Below, piece by piece: positions 1-8,176 of a stretch of 64,000 nt of DNA (positions within the stretch are counted from its first letter, which is position 1; each line of letters opens with the position of its first letter). The DNA is from Comamonadaceae bacterium (GTDB lineage: Bacteria; Pseudomonadota; Gammaproteobacteria; Burkholderiales; Burkholderiaceae_C). The translations under genes were made by a program, and so were the position numbers. The stretch is from contig CANFLX010000006.1 in the NCBI GenBank assembly GCA_947447985.1, positions 1 through 64,000 of the forward strand. The letters are read 5' to 3'. Under the pieces are notes generated by a model. It saw nothing but the letters and a program-made list of their open reading frames with translations, did not search any database and had not been told where the DNA came from.

Positions 1-55
1 GATCTTCGTCACGGAAAGAATAAGGCAGGTTGCCTACGTAAAGTTTGTTGCCCAT
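1..55 (-). CDS. RRM-type RNA-binding protein (5' end only)
   Basis: The minus strand starts with ATG at 55 and reads MGNKLYVGNLPYSFRDED before leaving the window. The KLYVGNLPY stretch is the RNP2 motif of the short single-RRM proteins (about 80-150 aa) that are often cold-induced in proteobacteria and bind single-stranded RNA. A GGAG Shine-Dalgarno lies a few bases upstream (near 61-68 on the plus strand). Only 18 residues are visible, so the RNP1 motif and C-terminus cannot be checked. The family call rests on this N-terminus, which is very characteristic. Confidence 0.8.
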   Translation of the reverse strand, partial: MGNKLYVGNLPYSFRDED

Positions 56-329
56 GAAAGGACTCCTCAAAATAACTCAAAACGCGATGGAGTCCAAAAC
101 CGCAATCAACAAACCAATAAAGACTTAGAGCAGACGCGAAACTGACCATACACCGCAAACCTGCTATGCCGTTTAGCCGGCAAAGCGCAACCATTATGCG
201 CTTATTCATACAAAGCGTGCATATTTTTCGCAAAACGGGATAAAAAAGTACGATTTTTGCCTACAAACGGCCATTTTGGGTGACCCAGCACACCAGGGCG
301 GCGGCTGTCAGAGCGGATACCATCGACCC
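56..329. other. Divergent intergenic region, RRM gene / GDT1-like gene
   Basis: This 274-bp AT-richer gap lies between two divergently transcribed genes and must hold both promoters. On the minus strand a CATAAT box (around 193-198) is a possible -10 for the RRM gene. That would give a long 5' leader, as cold-shock RNA-binding genes often have, but no convincing -35 is placed. No coding sequence is evident. I looked for the manganese-sensing yybP-ykoY riboswitch often found before GDT1-family genes and did not recognise its core. Confidence 0.4.
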
Positions 330-890
330 ATGGAAGCATTTCTTATCTCCGCTGGAATCGTCACATTGGCCGAAATGGGCGATAAAACACAGTTGTTGGC
401 GCTGGTTTTGGCGCTGCGTTTTCGCAAGCCCTGGCCCATTGTCCTGGGTATTTTGGTGGCGACGCTGGCCAACCACGGCCTGGCTGGGGCTGTGGGCGTG
501 TGGGTGACGGAGTTTGTGGGGCCGCTGTATTTACGCTGGTTTTTGGCTGGGTCCTTTATTGGTATGGCGGTCTGGATGCTGATCCCCGACGCCATTGACG
601 ACGACGAGGCTGAGTCGGCACCGCGCTGGGGGGTGTTTGGAACCACGGTGGTGGCCTTCTTTTTGGCAGAGATGGGCGACAAGACGCAATTTGCGACCGT
701 GATGCTGACGGCGAAATACCAGACCTATGTCGGCGTTGTCGCCGGCACCACTTTGGGCATGATGATTGCTGACGCGCCGGTCGTCTGGCTGGGCGAACGC
801 ATGACCCGCTTGGTACCCATGCGCGTGGTGCACACGGTCTCGGCCCTGGTATTTGCCGCGTTGGGAATTGCAGCGCTGGTCACGGGCTAA
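330..890 (+). CDS. GDT1/UPF0016 (TMEM165-type) cation exporter
   Basis: A 186-residue inner-membrane protein of the GDT1/UPF0016 family, whose members export Mn2+ or exchange Ca2+/H+. Two copies of the signature EMGDKT (about residues 15-20 and 114-119) sit in two homologous three-helix halves, exactly the family layout, joined by an acidic linker (DAIDDDEAES). The ATG at 330 is chosen because the frame upstream offers only a TTG and the protein then begins directly with the first transmembrane helix. The role as manganese exporter is inferred from characterised homologues. The gene stands alone, with metX starting about 140 bp downstream behind its own riboswitch. Confidence 0.88.
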   Translation: MEAFLISAGIVTLAEMGDKTQLLALVLALRFRKPWPIVLGILVATLANHGLAGAVGVWVTEFVGPLYLRWFLAGSFIGMAVWMLIPDAIDDDEAESAPRWGVFGTTVVAFFLAEMGDKTQFATVMLTAKYQTYVGVVAGTTLGMMIADAPVVWLGERMTRLVPMRVVHTVSALVFAALGIAALVTG

Positions 891-918
891 AACAGGGCTG
901 GTGGGTATACTTAAACCC

Positions 919-971
919 TAGCGCCAATTTGCTCGAGCTTGCGGGCGCTTAATAAATACAGCTAAACCCGG
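919..971 (+). promoter_or_regulatory. SAM-II riboswitch
   Basis: Stem P1 is AGCGCC (920-925) paired with GGCGCT (944-949). Its loop carries AATTTG and CTTGC, and the stem is followed by TAATAAATACAGCTAAA (950-966). This closely matches the SAM-II (SAM-alpha) aptamer, whose hallmark is a GC-rich P1 with a UUGC-containing loop followed by an A-rich segment and GCUAAA forming the pseudoknot. It sits directly upstream of metX, the usual SAM-II target. The motif match was made by eye. Confidence 0.85.
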
Positions 972-1028
972 AAACCCCGCGATCACTTGTTTGACCCGGC
1001 TCCGCGTTTGGCGTTGCCGGGTTTTTTT
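964..1028 (+). terminator. Attenuator terminator and antiterminator of metX leader
   Basis: ACCCGGC (994-1000) pairs with GCCGGGT (1016-1022) and runs into seven T's that end at the base before the metX ATG. The riboswitch tail AAACCCGG (964-971) is the exact complement of CCGGGTTT (1017-1024), so it can act as an antiterminator when not held in the SAM-bound pseudoknot. The sequence therefore supports transcriptional OFF control: SAM bound gives termination. Confidence 0.75.
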
Positions 1029-2225
1029 ATGCTGATCGCCGTACCTCAAACCATGCACTTTGACGCGCCGCTGGCCCTGACCAGCGGTGCGTCCATCCGT
1101 GCCTACGATGTGAGTTACGAGACCTACGGCCAACTCAACGCGGAGCGCTCCAACGCAGTGCTCATCTGTCACGCGCTGAATGCATCGCACCATGTGGCCG
1201 GGGTGTACGCCGGAAAAGCCAAGTCGGAGGGCTGGTGGGACAGCATGATCGGCCCCGGCAAGCCACTGGACACCAACCGGTTTTTTGTCATTGGTGTGAA
1301 CAATTTGGGCTCTTGCTTCGGCTCCACCGGCCCCATGCACGTCAACCCCGATCGGGACGACGGCCAGGTCTACGGCGCAGACTTTCCGGTGGTGACGGTG
1401 GAAGATTGGGTGAACGCCCAGGCTTTGCTCTTGGACCGCTTGGGCATCCAGACCTTGGCGGCGGTGATGGGCGGCAGTCTGGGCGGCATGCAGGCGCTGG
1501 GGTGGGCCTTGCAGTACCCCGGCCGCTTGCGCCATGCAGTGGTGATTGCCAGTGCACCCAACCTGACCGCAGAAAACATCGCCTTCAACGAAGTAGCACG
1601 GCGCGCTATCGTCACCGACCCCGACTTTCATGGCGGCCATTTTTACCAGCACAGCGTAGTGCCCAAGCGCGGTCTGCGCATCGCCCGCATGATTGGCCAC
1701 ATCACCTACCTCAGCGATGACGTGATGAACGAAAAGTTCGGCCGGCAGCAAAAAGGCGCCCCCACGCTCCCCGAGGGGGCCCTCGCGGCTCGGGGTGACC
1801 CGTCGCCGCTCGACGCGGGCGCAGCAGCCTACAAGTACTCCACGCAGGACGTGGAGTTCCAAATTGAGAGCTATTTGCGCTACCAGGGCGACAAGTTTGC
1901 CGATTACTTTGACGCCAACACTTACCTCCTGATCACCCGTGCGCTGGACTATTTCGACCCCGCACGCGCGCATGGCGGCAGCCTGACGCGCGCGCTGGCA
2001 GTGGCGAAGGCCAAGTTCTTGCTCGTGAGTTTTGTGACCGACTGGCGTTTCGCACCAGCGCGCAGCCGCGAGATCGTGAAAGCCTTGCTCGACAACCAGC
2101 GCGATGTCAGCTACGCCGAAATCGACGCGCCACACGGGCACGATGCCTTTTTGTTGGACGACCCGCGCTACCACAGCGTGGTGCGGGCCTATTTCAACAA
2201 CGTGGCGCAGGAGGTGGGCGTATGA
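1029..2225 (+). CDS. metX: Homoserine O-acetyl/succinyltransferase MetX
   Basis: An alpha/beta-hydrolase-fold acyltransferase that activates homoserine with acetyl- or succinyl-CoA in methionine synthesis. The catalytic triad is visible: Ser150 in GGSLGGMQ, Asp338 in VTDWR, and His371 in PHGHDAF. The [12 protein letters not shown] oxyanion region is intact. ATG at 1029 gives 398 aa; ATG at 1050 is an alternative, and neither has a strong Shine-Dalgarno. Residues about 241-268 form a proline/alanine/glycine-rich insertion where homologues I recall have a much shorter linker. It is encoded by a GC-rich palindromic stretch. The stop overlaps the metW start (ATGA), implying translational coupling. 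Expression should fall when SAM is high. Confidence 0.95.
   Translation: MLIAVPQTMHFDAPLALTSGASIRAYDVSYETYGQLNAERSNAVLICHALNASHHVAGVYAGKAKSEGWWDSMIGPGKPLDTNRFFVIGVNNLGSCFGSTGPMHVNPDRDDGQVYGADFPVVTVEDWVNAQALLLDRLGIQTLAAVMGGSLGGMQALGWALQYPGRLRHAVVIASAPNLTAENIAFNEVARRAIVTDPDFHGGHFYQHSVVPKRGLRIARMIGHITYLSDDVMNEKFGRQQKGAPTLPEGALAARGDPSPLDAGAAAYKYSTQDVEFQIESYLRYQGDKFADYFDANTYLLITRALDYFDPARAHGGSLTRALAVAKAKFLLVSFVTDWRFAPARSREIVKALLDNQRDVSYAEIDAPHGHDAFLLDDPRYHSVVRAYFNNVAQEVGV
1755..1800. repeat. Palindromic repeat-like insertion inside metX
   Basis: GCCCCC (1758-1763) pairs with GGGGGC (1775-1780), with further CCGAG/CTCGG pairing just downstream. The segment is an in-frame, very GC-rich block inside the MetX coding sequence. 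It falls where the protein has its linker between the triad-bearing parts. It resembles the small intergenic palindromic repeats common in Burkholderiales. No second copy was seen in this window. Confidence 0.5.
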
Positions 2226-2803
2226 GCGACCAAGCCATCCAGCACGCCTTGGCACAACTGGTCCCGCGCGGCTCGCGCGTGCTGGACCTGGGCTGCGGTG
2301 ACGGCGCCATGCTGGCGCACCTGCAGGCCACACGCGGATGCAGCGGCTACGGAGTGGAAATTGACGATGCCAATGTGCTGGCCTGCGTGCAGCGTGGTGT
2401 CAACGTGGTTCAGCTCAATCTGGACGAAGGCCTGGCCTTGTTTGACGATGCTTCGTTTGACGTGGTGCTGCAGATCGACACCTTGCAGCATCTGCGCAAT
2501 GCCGAGGTGATGCTGCGCGAAACCGCACGCGTGGGGCGCATCGGCATCGTCGCCTTCCCCAACTTTGCGCACTGGCCCAACCGCCTGAGCGTGTTGCAGG
2601 GCCGCATGCCCGTGACCAAGCGCCTGCCCTACCAGTGGTACGACACACCCAATATCCGCGTGGGCACCCACGCCGATTTGGGGCAATTGGCGCAGCGCGC
2701 GGGCCTGAAGGTGGTCGACAGCTTTGGCCTGCAAGACGGCAAGACCGTGCGCTTCATGCCCAACTGGCGGGCCGGTACATCGGTCTACAAGCTGGCGCGC
2801 TGA
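2222..2803 (+). CDS. metW: Methionine biosynthesis protein MetW
   Basis: A 193-residue class I SAM-methyltransferase-fold protein. Motif [12 protein letters not shown] lies at about residues 20-30, followed by the MetW-typical GVEIDDANV and the NFAHWPNR / [17 protein letters not shown] blocks. MetW partners MetX in homoserine acylation in organisms with this gene pair, and its own methyl acceptor is not established. It overlaps metX by four bases, so both proteins should be made in fixed ratio under the same riboswitch. Length and motifs are normal for the family. Confidence 0.95.
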   Translation: MSDQAIQHALAQLVPRGSRVLDLGCGDGAMLAHLQATRGCSGYGVEIDDANVLACVQRGVNVVQLNLDEGLALFDDASFDVVLQIDTLQHLRNAEVMLRETARVGRIGIVAFPNFAHWPNRLSVLQGRMPVTKRLPYQWYDTPNIRVGTHADLGQLAQRAGLKVVDSFGLQDGKTVRFMPNWRAGTSVYKLAR

Positions 2804-2830
2804 GCGCCGTTCTGCTGCGCGCCTTCCGCC

Positions 2831-4186
2831 ATGTCCGCCGCAGACAAGCCCCAACTCGCACCGGTCACCTGGGGCCAGGCCCTGCGCTTTTGGTTCAAGC
2901 TGGGCTGCATCAGTTTTGGCGGACCTGCGGGGCAAATTGCCATCATGCATCGCGAGTTGGTGGAGCAGCGGCGCTGGATTTCAGAACAGCGCTTTTTGCA
3001 TGCACTCAATTTCTGCATGCTGCTGCCCGGGCCCGAGGCGCAACAACTGGCCACCTACTTGGGCTGGTTGATGCACCGCACCTGGGGCGGTGTGGCGGCG
3101 GGCCTGCTGTTTGTACTGCCGTCCTTGGCTCTGCTGATCGGCCTGAGTGGGGCCTACATGGTGTTTGGCACGACGCCCTGGCTGGAGGCGGTATTGTGGG
3201 GCGTTAAGCCCGCCGTGGCGGCACTGGTGCTGCAAGCCGTTTACCGCATTGGCAGCCGTACCTTACGCACACCGCGGCGCGCGCCCTTGTTATGGGCGAT
3301 TGCGCTGCTGAGTTTTGTGGCGGTCGCGCTGGTGCAAGTGCCGTTTCCCGCGGTCGTGCTGGCAGCCGCGCTGATCGGCGCTGTCGCGCAAAGGTTCTGG
3401 CCGGGTCAGTTTGCCAATGGCGGCGCGCATGGGCCTGCTGCTTCAACGCACAATTTAGATTCGACGCCGTTCTGGATCGGCGACGACACTGCGCCACCAG
3501 CCCACGCACGCTTCACAAAAGTTCGTTTGGTGCGTGTGCTGGCTGTCGGCGCCGCACTGTGGCTGCTGCCCATGGCGGCGCTCATGGCCGTCTGGGGCTG
3601 GGATGGCACGCTCACCCGCATGGCCTGGTTTTTCACCAAAGCGGCTTTGCTGACCTTTGGCGGGGCTTATGCCGTGTTGCCCTATGTCTACCAAGGCGCG
3701 GTCGACCAGTTCGGCTGGCTCAGTGCCGCGCAAATGATGGACGGCCTGGCGCTGGGCGAGACGACACCAGGGCCGCTGATCATGGTGGTGGCCTTTGTCG
3801 GCTTTGTCGGCGGCTGGGGCCAGGCGGTGCTGGGCTCCGGAAGTCTGCTGTGGGGCGCAACGCTGGCGGCCGTGGTGGTCACCTGGTTTACGTTTTTGCC
3901 GTCCTTTGTTTTTATTCTGGCGGGGGGGCCCTTCATTGAATCCACCCACGGCAAACTGCAGTTCACTGCGCCCCTGACCGCCATCACAGCGGCGGTGGTG
4001 GGCGTGATTGCGAGTTTGGGCGTCTTCTTTGTGCTGCATATTGCCTATCCTCGCGGCCCGGCTGCGGGCCTGGATGTAGCGGCCTTGGGGCTGGCAACGG
4101 CTGCGGCTTATGCGCTGATACGCAGAGGCTGGGGCGTGGTGCCGGTGATCGCAGCCTGCGCTGCCATGGGATGGGCCTGGCGCTGA
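2831..4186 (+). CDS. chrA: Chromate transporter ChrA, two-domain type
   Basis: A 451-residue polytopic membrane protein of the CHR family, which exports chromate in resistant bacteria. Both homologous halves are present. The first opens with FWFKLGCISFGGPAGQIAIMH and carries LPGPEAQQLATYLGW. The second has FFTKAALLTFGGAYAVLPYV and LGETTPGPLIMVV. These F-GG-P and PGP motifs identify long-chain ChrA. The gene follows metW by 27 bp without an obvious terminator, so read-through from the metXW unit is possible. Actual chromate resistance is inferred, since some CHR proteins have other roles. Confidence 0.9.
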   Translation: MSAADKPQLAPVTWGQALRFWFKLGCISFGGPAGQIAIMHRELVEQRRWISEQRFLHALNFCMLLPGPEAQQLATYLGWLMHRTWGGVAAGLLFVLPSLALLIGLSGAYMVFGTTPWLEAVLWGVKPAVAALVLQAVYRIGSRTLRTPRRAPLLWAIALLSFVAVALVQVPFPAVVLAAALIGAVAQRFWPGQFANGGAHGPAASTHNLDSTPFWIGDDTAPPAHARFTKVRLVRVLAVGAALWLLPMAALMAVWGWDGTLTRMAWFFTKAALLTFGGAYAVLPYVYQGAVDQFGWLSAAQMMDGLALGETTPGPLIMVVAFVGFVGGWGQAVLGSGSLLWGATLAAVVVTWFTFLPSFVFILAGGPFIESTHGKLQFTAPLTAITAAVVGVIASLGVFFVLHIAYPRGPAAGLDVAALGLATAAAYALIRRGWGVVPVIAACAAMGWAWR

Positions 4187-4205
4187 GCTTCCCAAGGGGG
4201 GGCGC

Positions 4206-4931
4206 TCAGCAGCCCAGCTGGTTCGCCAAGTCCAACAGGTCGCGCGCATGGAGGTCGTTGACCGCAAGCGCCGTGACGTCTTTGGGGTGCAGGGCGCCAT
4301 ATTCCAGCGCTCGCTCCACATAGGCCGTTTGTAAACCGCAGGCTCTGGCGCCTGCCAGGTCGTCATGGTGGGCAGCCACCAGCATCACCTGTTCAGGCGC
4401 CACATCGAACACCCGCGCGACGCCGCCATACGTGCGCGGGTCGGGTTTGTAGGCATGAAACGTCTCGGCGCTCAAAATGCAGTCCCAGGGCAGATGAGCC
4501 TGCTTGGACAAGCGTGTGAGCAAGTTCAGGTTGCCGTTGGACAAGGTGCAGACAAGGTAGTGCTGCTTAAGGCGCGTGAGCCCTTGCACCACGTCGGGCC
4601 AGGGCGAAAGCCGGTGCCAGACGCGGTTGAGGTGCGCGCGTTCCTCCTGCCCCAGATGCGCCAAGCCGAAGTCGGCCACCAGGCCGTCCAGAATGCGCCG
4701 ATGCAAGTCGTCAATCAAGGTCCAAGGCCATTCGCCCGACATCACGCGCGCCATGGCCGGCACATAACCTTTCCGCCAGGCCAGCGCAAACGCATCGCCA
4801 TCCACCTGCGGATAGTGCTCCCGCATCTCGCGCACGATGCTGCCGTGCCAGTCCACGACCGTACCGAAAATATCAAAGGCAAGCACCTTCAGTGCGCGCG
4901 GCTCCAGGGGGTTGGCAGACAGAGATGGCAT
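4206..4931 (-). CDS. HAD superfamily hydrolase, haloacid dehalogenase type II-like
   Basis: The protein has the HAD core. The nucleophile motif AFDIFGTVVDW (Asp near residue 20), a CTLSNGN motif II and a KPDPRTYG lysine motif III are visible, followed by MLVAAHHDDLAGARACG. This pattern fits L-2-haloacid dehalogenases (type II). The genuine substrate is unknown because many annotated members have no dehalogenase activity. ATG at 4931 gives 241 aa, close to the family length. In-frame ATGs at 4949 and 4988 lack Shine-Dalgarno sequences and would add a low-complexity tail. It is convergent with chrA and divergent from the M20 peptidase gene. Confidence 0.8.
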   Translation of the reverse strand: MPSLSANPLEPRALKVLAFDIFGTVVDWHGSIVREMREHYPQVDGDAFALAWRKGYVPAMARVMSGEWPWTLIDDLHRRILDGLVADFGLAHLGQEERAHLNRVWHRLSPWPDVVQGLTRLKQHYLVCTLSNGNLNLLTRLSKQAHLPWDCILSAETFHAYKPDPRTYGGVARVFDVAPEQVMLVAAHHDDLAGARACGLQTAYVERALEYGALHPKDVTALAVNDLHARDLLDLANQLGC

Positions 4932-5040
4932 AGGACGGCCCGGTGGCATTTGAGAAGCTTGGGAGGATAGCGCCAAGCGTGGCATCATGGCGCGCTGCGC
5001 AGCGACCCCGACCCTGCGCCTTGTTCACGGAGACTGCCCC

Positions 5041-6513
5041 ATGACCGCCCGACTGCCTGACACCGCCCTCGATACCTCTCAAGTCCTGCACCAAGTGAGC
5101 CAGGCCTGGGACAGCGACATCCTTGCGCGCCTGAGCGACTACATCGCCATACCCGCCAAATCCCCCGCGTTTGACGCCGACTGGGCGGCCCATGGCTACC
5201 TGGAAACCGTGGTGCGCAACACCGCGCAGTGGATCGAGGCCCAAAAAGTCGCAGGCTTGACGCTAGAGATCGTGCGCCTGCCCGGTCGCACGCCCGTCCT
5301 CTTGTTTGAAGTGGCCGCGACCCGCAGCGCCAGCGACACGGTGAGCGCGCAAACCGTGTTGATGTACGGCCACCTGGACAAGCAACCCGAATTTTCCGGC
5401 TGGCGCAGCGACCTGGGGCCTTGGACGCCCAAGTACCAGGACGGCAAGCTTTATGGTCGCGGCGGCGCCGATGACGGCTACGCCGCCTACGCCGCCATCG
5501 CCGCGATTCAGGCGCTGCAATCCCAAAAGGTGGGGCACCCGCGCATCATCGGCTTGATCGAGACCTGTGAAGAAAGCGGCTCTTACGACTTGCTGCCCTA
5601 TGTCGATGCGCTGCGCACCCGCTTGGGCGACGTGGGCCTGGTGGTGTGCCTGGACTCGGGCGCAGGCAACTACGACCAGCTATGGTTGACCAACAGCTTG
5701 CGCGGCATGGCCAGCGGCGTGCTCAAGGTGGAGGTGCTGACCGAAGGCGTGCATTCGGGCGACGCCAGCGGCGTGGTGCCCTCGAGCTTTCGCATCTTGC
5801 GCCACCTGCTCGACCGCCTGGAGGACAGCGCCACCGGTCGCCTGTTGCCTGAGCGCTTTCATTGCGCGGTGCCGCCTGAGCGCATGGCGCAGGCGCAGGC
5901 CACGGCCGACATCTTGGGTGACGAGCTCTACAAACGCTTCCCCTGGGCGCACTACGACTGCGGAGGTGCCAGCCAGTTTGCGCTGCCCACCACCACCGAC
6001 CCCTTGCAGGCCCTGCTCAACCGCACCTGGATGCCCACGCTGAGCGTGACCGGCGCCGATGGCTTTCCGGAAATGAAAAACGCCGGCAATGTGCTGCGCC
6101 CCTACACCGCTTTCAAGCTCTCGCTGCGCCTGCCCCCGCTGGTGGAAGCCGCCAGCGCTGTGCAAGAACTCAAAGCCCTGCTCGAGGACAACGCGCCCTA
6201 CCAGGCCAGGGTCACGTTTGAAGGCGGCGGTGGCGCCACCGGTTGGAACGCACCCAGCACCGCACCGTGGTTTGAGCAGGCCTTGAATGCGGCCTCGCAA
6301 GCGCACTTCGGTGCGCCCTGCGGTTACATCGGGCAGGGCGGCACGATTCCGCTCATGAACATGCTCAGCACCGGATTTCCCAAGGCCCAAATGATGGTCT
6401 GCGGCGTGCTCGGCCCCAAGAGCAACGCCCATGGACCCAACGAGTTTTTGCATGTGCCCTATGCCAAAAAGCTCACAGCAGCGGTGGCCCAGGTCATTGC
6501 CCGCTTTCCTTAA
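5041..6513 (+). CDS. M20 family metallopeptidase / deacylase
   Basis: A 490-residue zinc-dependent amidohydrolase. Ligand motifs are MYGHLDKQPEF (His111, Asp113), GRGGADDGYA (Asp near 144-145) and ETCEESGS (catalytic Glu177, ligand Glu178). The C-terminal GYIGQGGTIPLMN and HGPNEFLHVPY segments complete the dinuclear site. A lid/dimerisation domain containing TEGVHSGDASG lies between. The start at 5041 has GGAG upstream; an earlier in-frame ATG at 4987 overlaps the divergent gene's leader. Related proteins cleave dipeptides or N-acylated amino acids; the substrate here is not determinable. The next gene starts 23 bp downstream and is probably cotranscribed. Confidence 0.88.
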   Translation: MTARLPDTALDTSQVLHQVSQAWDSDILARLSDYIAIPAKSPAFDADWAAHGYLETVVRNTAQWIEAQKVAGLTLEIVRLPGRTPVLLFEVAATRSASDTVSAQTVLMYGHLDKQPEFSGWRSDLGPWTPKYQDGKLYGRGGADDGYAAYAAIAAIQALQSQKVGHPRIIGLIETCEESGSYDLLPYVDALRTRLGDVGLVVCLDSGAGNYDQLWLTNSLRGMASGVLKVEVLTEGVHSGDASGVVPSSFRILRHLLDRLEDSATGRLLPERFHCAVPPERMAQAQATADILGDELYKRFPWAHYDCGGASQFALPTTTDPLQALLNRTWMPTLSVTGADGFPEMKNAGNVLRPYTAFKLSLRLPPLVEAASAVQELKALLEDNAPYQARVTFEGGGGATGWNAPSTAPWFEQALNAASQAHFGAPCGYIGQGGTIPLMNMLSTGFPKAQMMVCGVLGPKSNAHGPNEFLHVPYAKKLTAAVAQVIARFP

Positions 6514-6536
6514 ATTCTGCATTCAAAGGTTTGTTC

Positions 6537-7382
6537 ATGCGCACCGCCCAACTCTCCGAAATCACCACCCCCCACGGCGCTACGCTGGCACTGCGCGACT
6601 GGCCGCTTGCCGAGGGTGTTGTGCCCCGTGCGCTGGTGTTGATCGTCCACGGTTTGGGCGAACACAGCGGGCGCTACGAGCATGTCGCGCAGCGGCTCAA
6701 CGGCTGGGGATTTGCGGTGCGCGCTTTTGATTTGTGTGGCCACGGCGGCTCCAGCGGCGCGCCGGGCAGCATGCCGGACGACAACCGCTTGTTGGACGAT
6801 CTGGCCACCGTGATGGACCGCAGCCGTGCCGAACTGGCACCCGGCACGCGCCTGGTATTGCTGGGCCACAGCCTGGGCGGACTGATTGCCGCGCGCTTTG
6901 TGTCGCTCCACCTGCGCGCGGTGGACGCGCTGGTCTTGTCCAGCCCAGCGCTGGATGCGGGCCTGAACGCGTTTCAAAAGTTCTTGGTGGCCACGCTGCC
7001 CGCTATTGCGCCCAATCTGCGGGTGGGCAACGGCTTGGATGCGACTTATCTCTCGCACGACCCCGCCGTAGTCGCCGCCTACCGCGCCGACCCGCTGGTG
7101 CATGACCGCATTTGCGCACGGCTGGCACGTTTCATTGCCCAGGCAGGCTTGCAAACGCGGGCACTGGCCGCGCAATGGACTGTTCCCACCTTGTTGATCT
7201 ATGCAGGGCAAGACCGCTTGGTCAATCCCGCAGGCAGCCGCGACTTTGCAAGCAAAGCGCCCGGCGCAGTGTTCACCAGCCAGTGCTTTGAAGACCTGTA
7301 CCACGAGATATTGAACGAGGCCGACAGCGCACCGGTCTTTGCCTTGCTGCAGCAATGGCTGGACCAGCACGCGGGCGCGTGA
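6537..7382 (+). CDS. Alpha/beta hydrolase, monoacylglycerol-lipase-like (S33)
   Basis: A 281-residue lipase-like hydrolase. HGLGEHSGRY at about residues 38-47 is characteristic of the monoglyceride lipase/lysophospholipase subfamily. GHSLGG carries nucleophile Ser112, YAGQDRLVNP supplies the acid, and DLYHEILNE the histidine. ATG 6537 has AAAGG about ten bases upstream; a TTG two codons earlier is less likely. No signal peptide is seen, so it should act in the cytoplasm or at the inner membrane. It follows the M20 gene closely in the same direction. The lipid substrate is inferred from the motif only. Confidence 0.85.
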   Translation: MRTAQLSEITTPHGATLALRDWPLAEGVVPRALVLIVHGLGEHSGRYEHVAQRLNGWGFAVRAFDLCGHGGSSGAPGSMPDDNRLLDDLATVMDRSRAELAPGTRLVLLGHSLGGLIAARFVSLHLRAVDALVLSSPALDAGLNAFQKFLVATLPAIAPNLRVGNGLDATYLSHDPAVVAAYRADPLVHDRICARLARFIAQAGLQTRALAAQWTVPTLLIYAGQDRLVNPAGSRDFASKAPGAVFTSQCFEDLYHEILNEADSAPVFALLQQWLDQHAGA

Positions 7383-7405
7383 TCTGGGTCGTTTCAAACG
7401 CCGCG

Positions 7406-8173
7406 TTAAGCCAGCAGCGCCAGCGCGGCCAATGCCGCCGTCTCCGCGCGCAACACCCGCGCACCCAGCGACACGGGCATAAAGCCACAGGCCACGGCGG
7501 CCTCTTCTTCGTTGGCGCTCAGGCCGCCTTCGGGCCCGGACAAAAATACGGCGGATGTGGTGGCGTGGTCGGCGGCCCAGCTGCGCAAAGGGCGCGAGCC
7601 CTCGCGCAAAGAAAGCAAGAGGCGCTCAACCGATGGTGCCTGGGCATCGCTTGCGGCCAAAGCGCGCAGCCACTGGGCCAATGGCGCCACCGCTTGCACC
7701 TGGGGCACGCGGTTGCCGCCACACTGTTCGCAAGCGGAGATCGCCACGCTTTGCCAGTGCGCCACTTTTTTTTCCGCGCGCTCACCGGCCAGGCGCAGCA
7801 CACTGCGCTCGCTGGTCAAGGGTTGGATGCTGGCCACGCCCAGCTCTGTGGCTTTTTCAATCAGCCAGTCCATGCGTTCGTTGGCTGGCATGACGACCGC
7901 CAGGTGCACCGCACGCGGGGCCTCGCGCTCCACTGTGTGGTGCGCGCCGACCTGCACCTGCACATGGCTGCGTCCCATTTGGGTGACGGTGGCGTCAAAC
8001 TCACCGCCAGGGCTGTTGGTGATGGCACCCGTCTCCCAATGCGGCCCGTGGTTGAACAGGGTGATGCTGTCGCCGGGCTGCAGGCGCAGCACCTGCACAT
8101 GGCGCGCCGCACCCGCGGGGAGTTCGAGCAGATCACCTGTGTGCAGCGGGGCCGGGCAGTAAAAACGCGGCAT
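7406..8173 (-). CDS. rsmE: 16S rRNA m3U1498 methyltransferase RsmE
   Basis: A SPOUT-class methyltransferase that methylates N3 of U1498 in 16S rRNA. The N-terminal PUA-like part begins MPRFYCPAPLHTGD. The SPOUT part shows KATELGVASIQPLTSERS, then SACEQCGGNRVPQV, and the knotted SAM site SGPEGGLSANEEEAA and SLGARVLRAETAAL near the C-terminus. Length (255 aa) is normal for the family. It lies just downstream of the amgK-like gene on the same strand with three bases between, so the two form an operon. In Pseudomonas the same slot after amgK holds murU instead. Confidence 0.93.
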   Translation of the reverse strand: MPRFYCPAPLHTGDLLELPAGAARHVQVLRLQPGDSITLFNHGPHWETGAITNSPGGEFDATVTQMGRSHVQVQVGAHHTVEREAPRAVHLAVVMPANERMDWLIEKATELGVASIQPLTSERSVLRLAGERAEKKVAHWQSVAISACEQCGGNRVPQVQAVAPLAQWLRALAASDAQAPSVERLLLSLREGSRPLRSWAADHATTSAVFLSGPEGGLSANEEEAAVACGFMPVSLGARVLRAETAALAALALLA

Positions 8174-8176
8174 GGC

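Noticed and set aside
234-329. Manganese yybP-ykoY riboswitch before the GDT1-like gene
   Set aside because: The context is right for it, but I could not place the conserved loops or paired stems.
918-2333. Long minus-strand frame opposite metX
   Set aside because: It lies entirely over metX and its leader, and its product is unrecognisable. The riboswitch and MetX motifs are on the plus strand.
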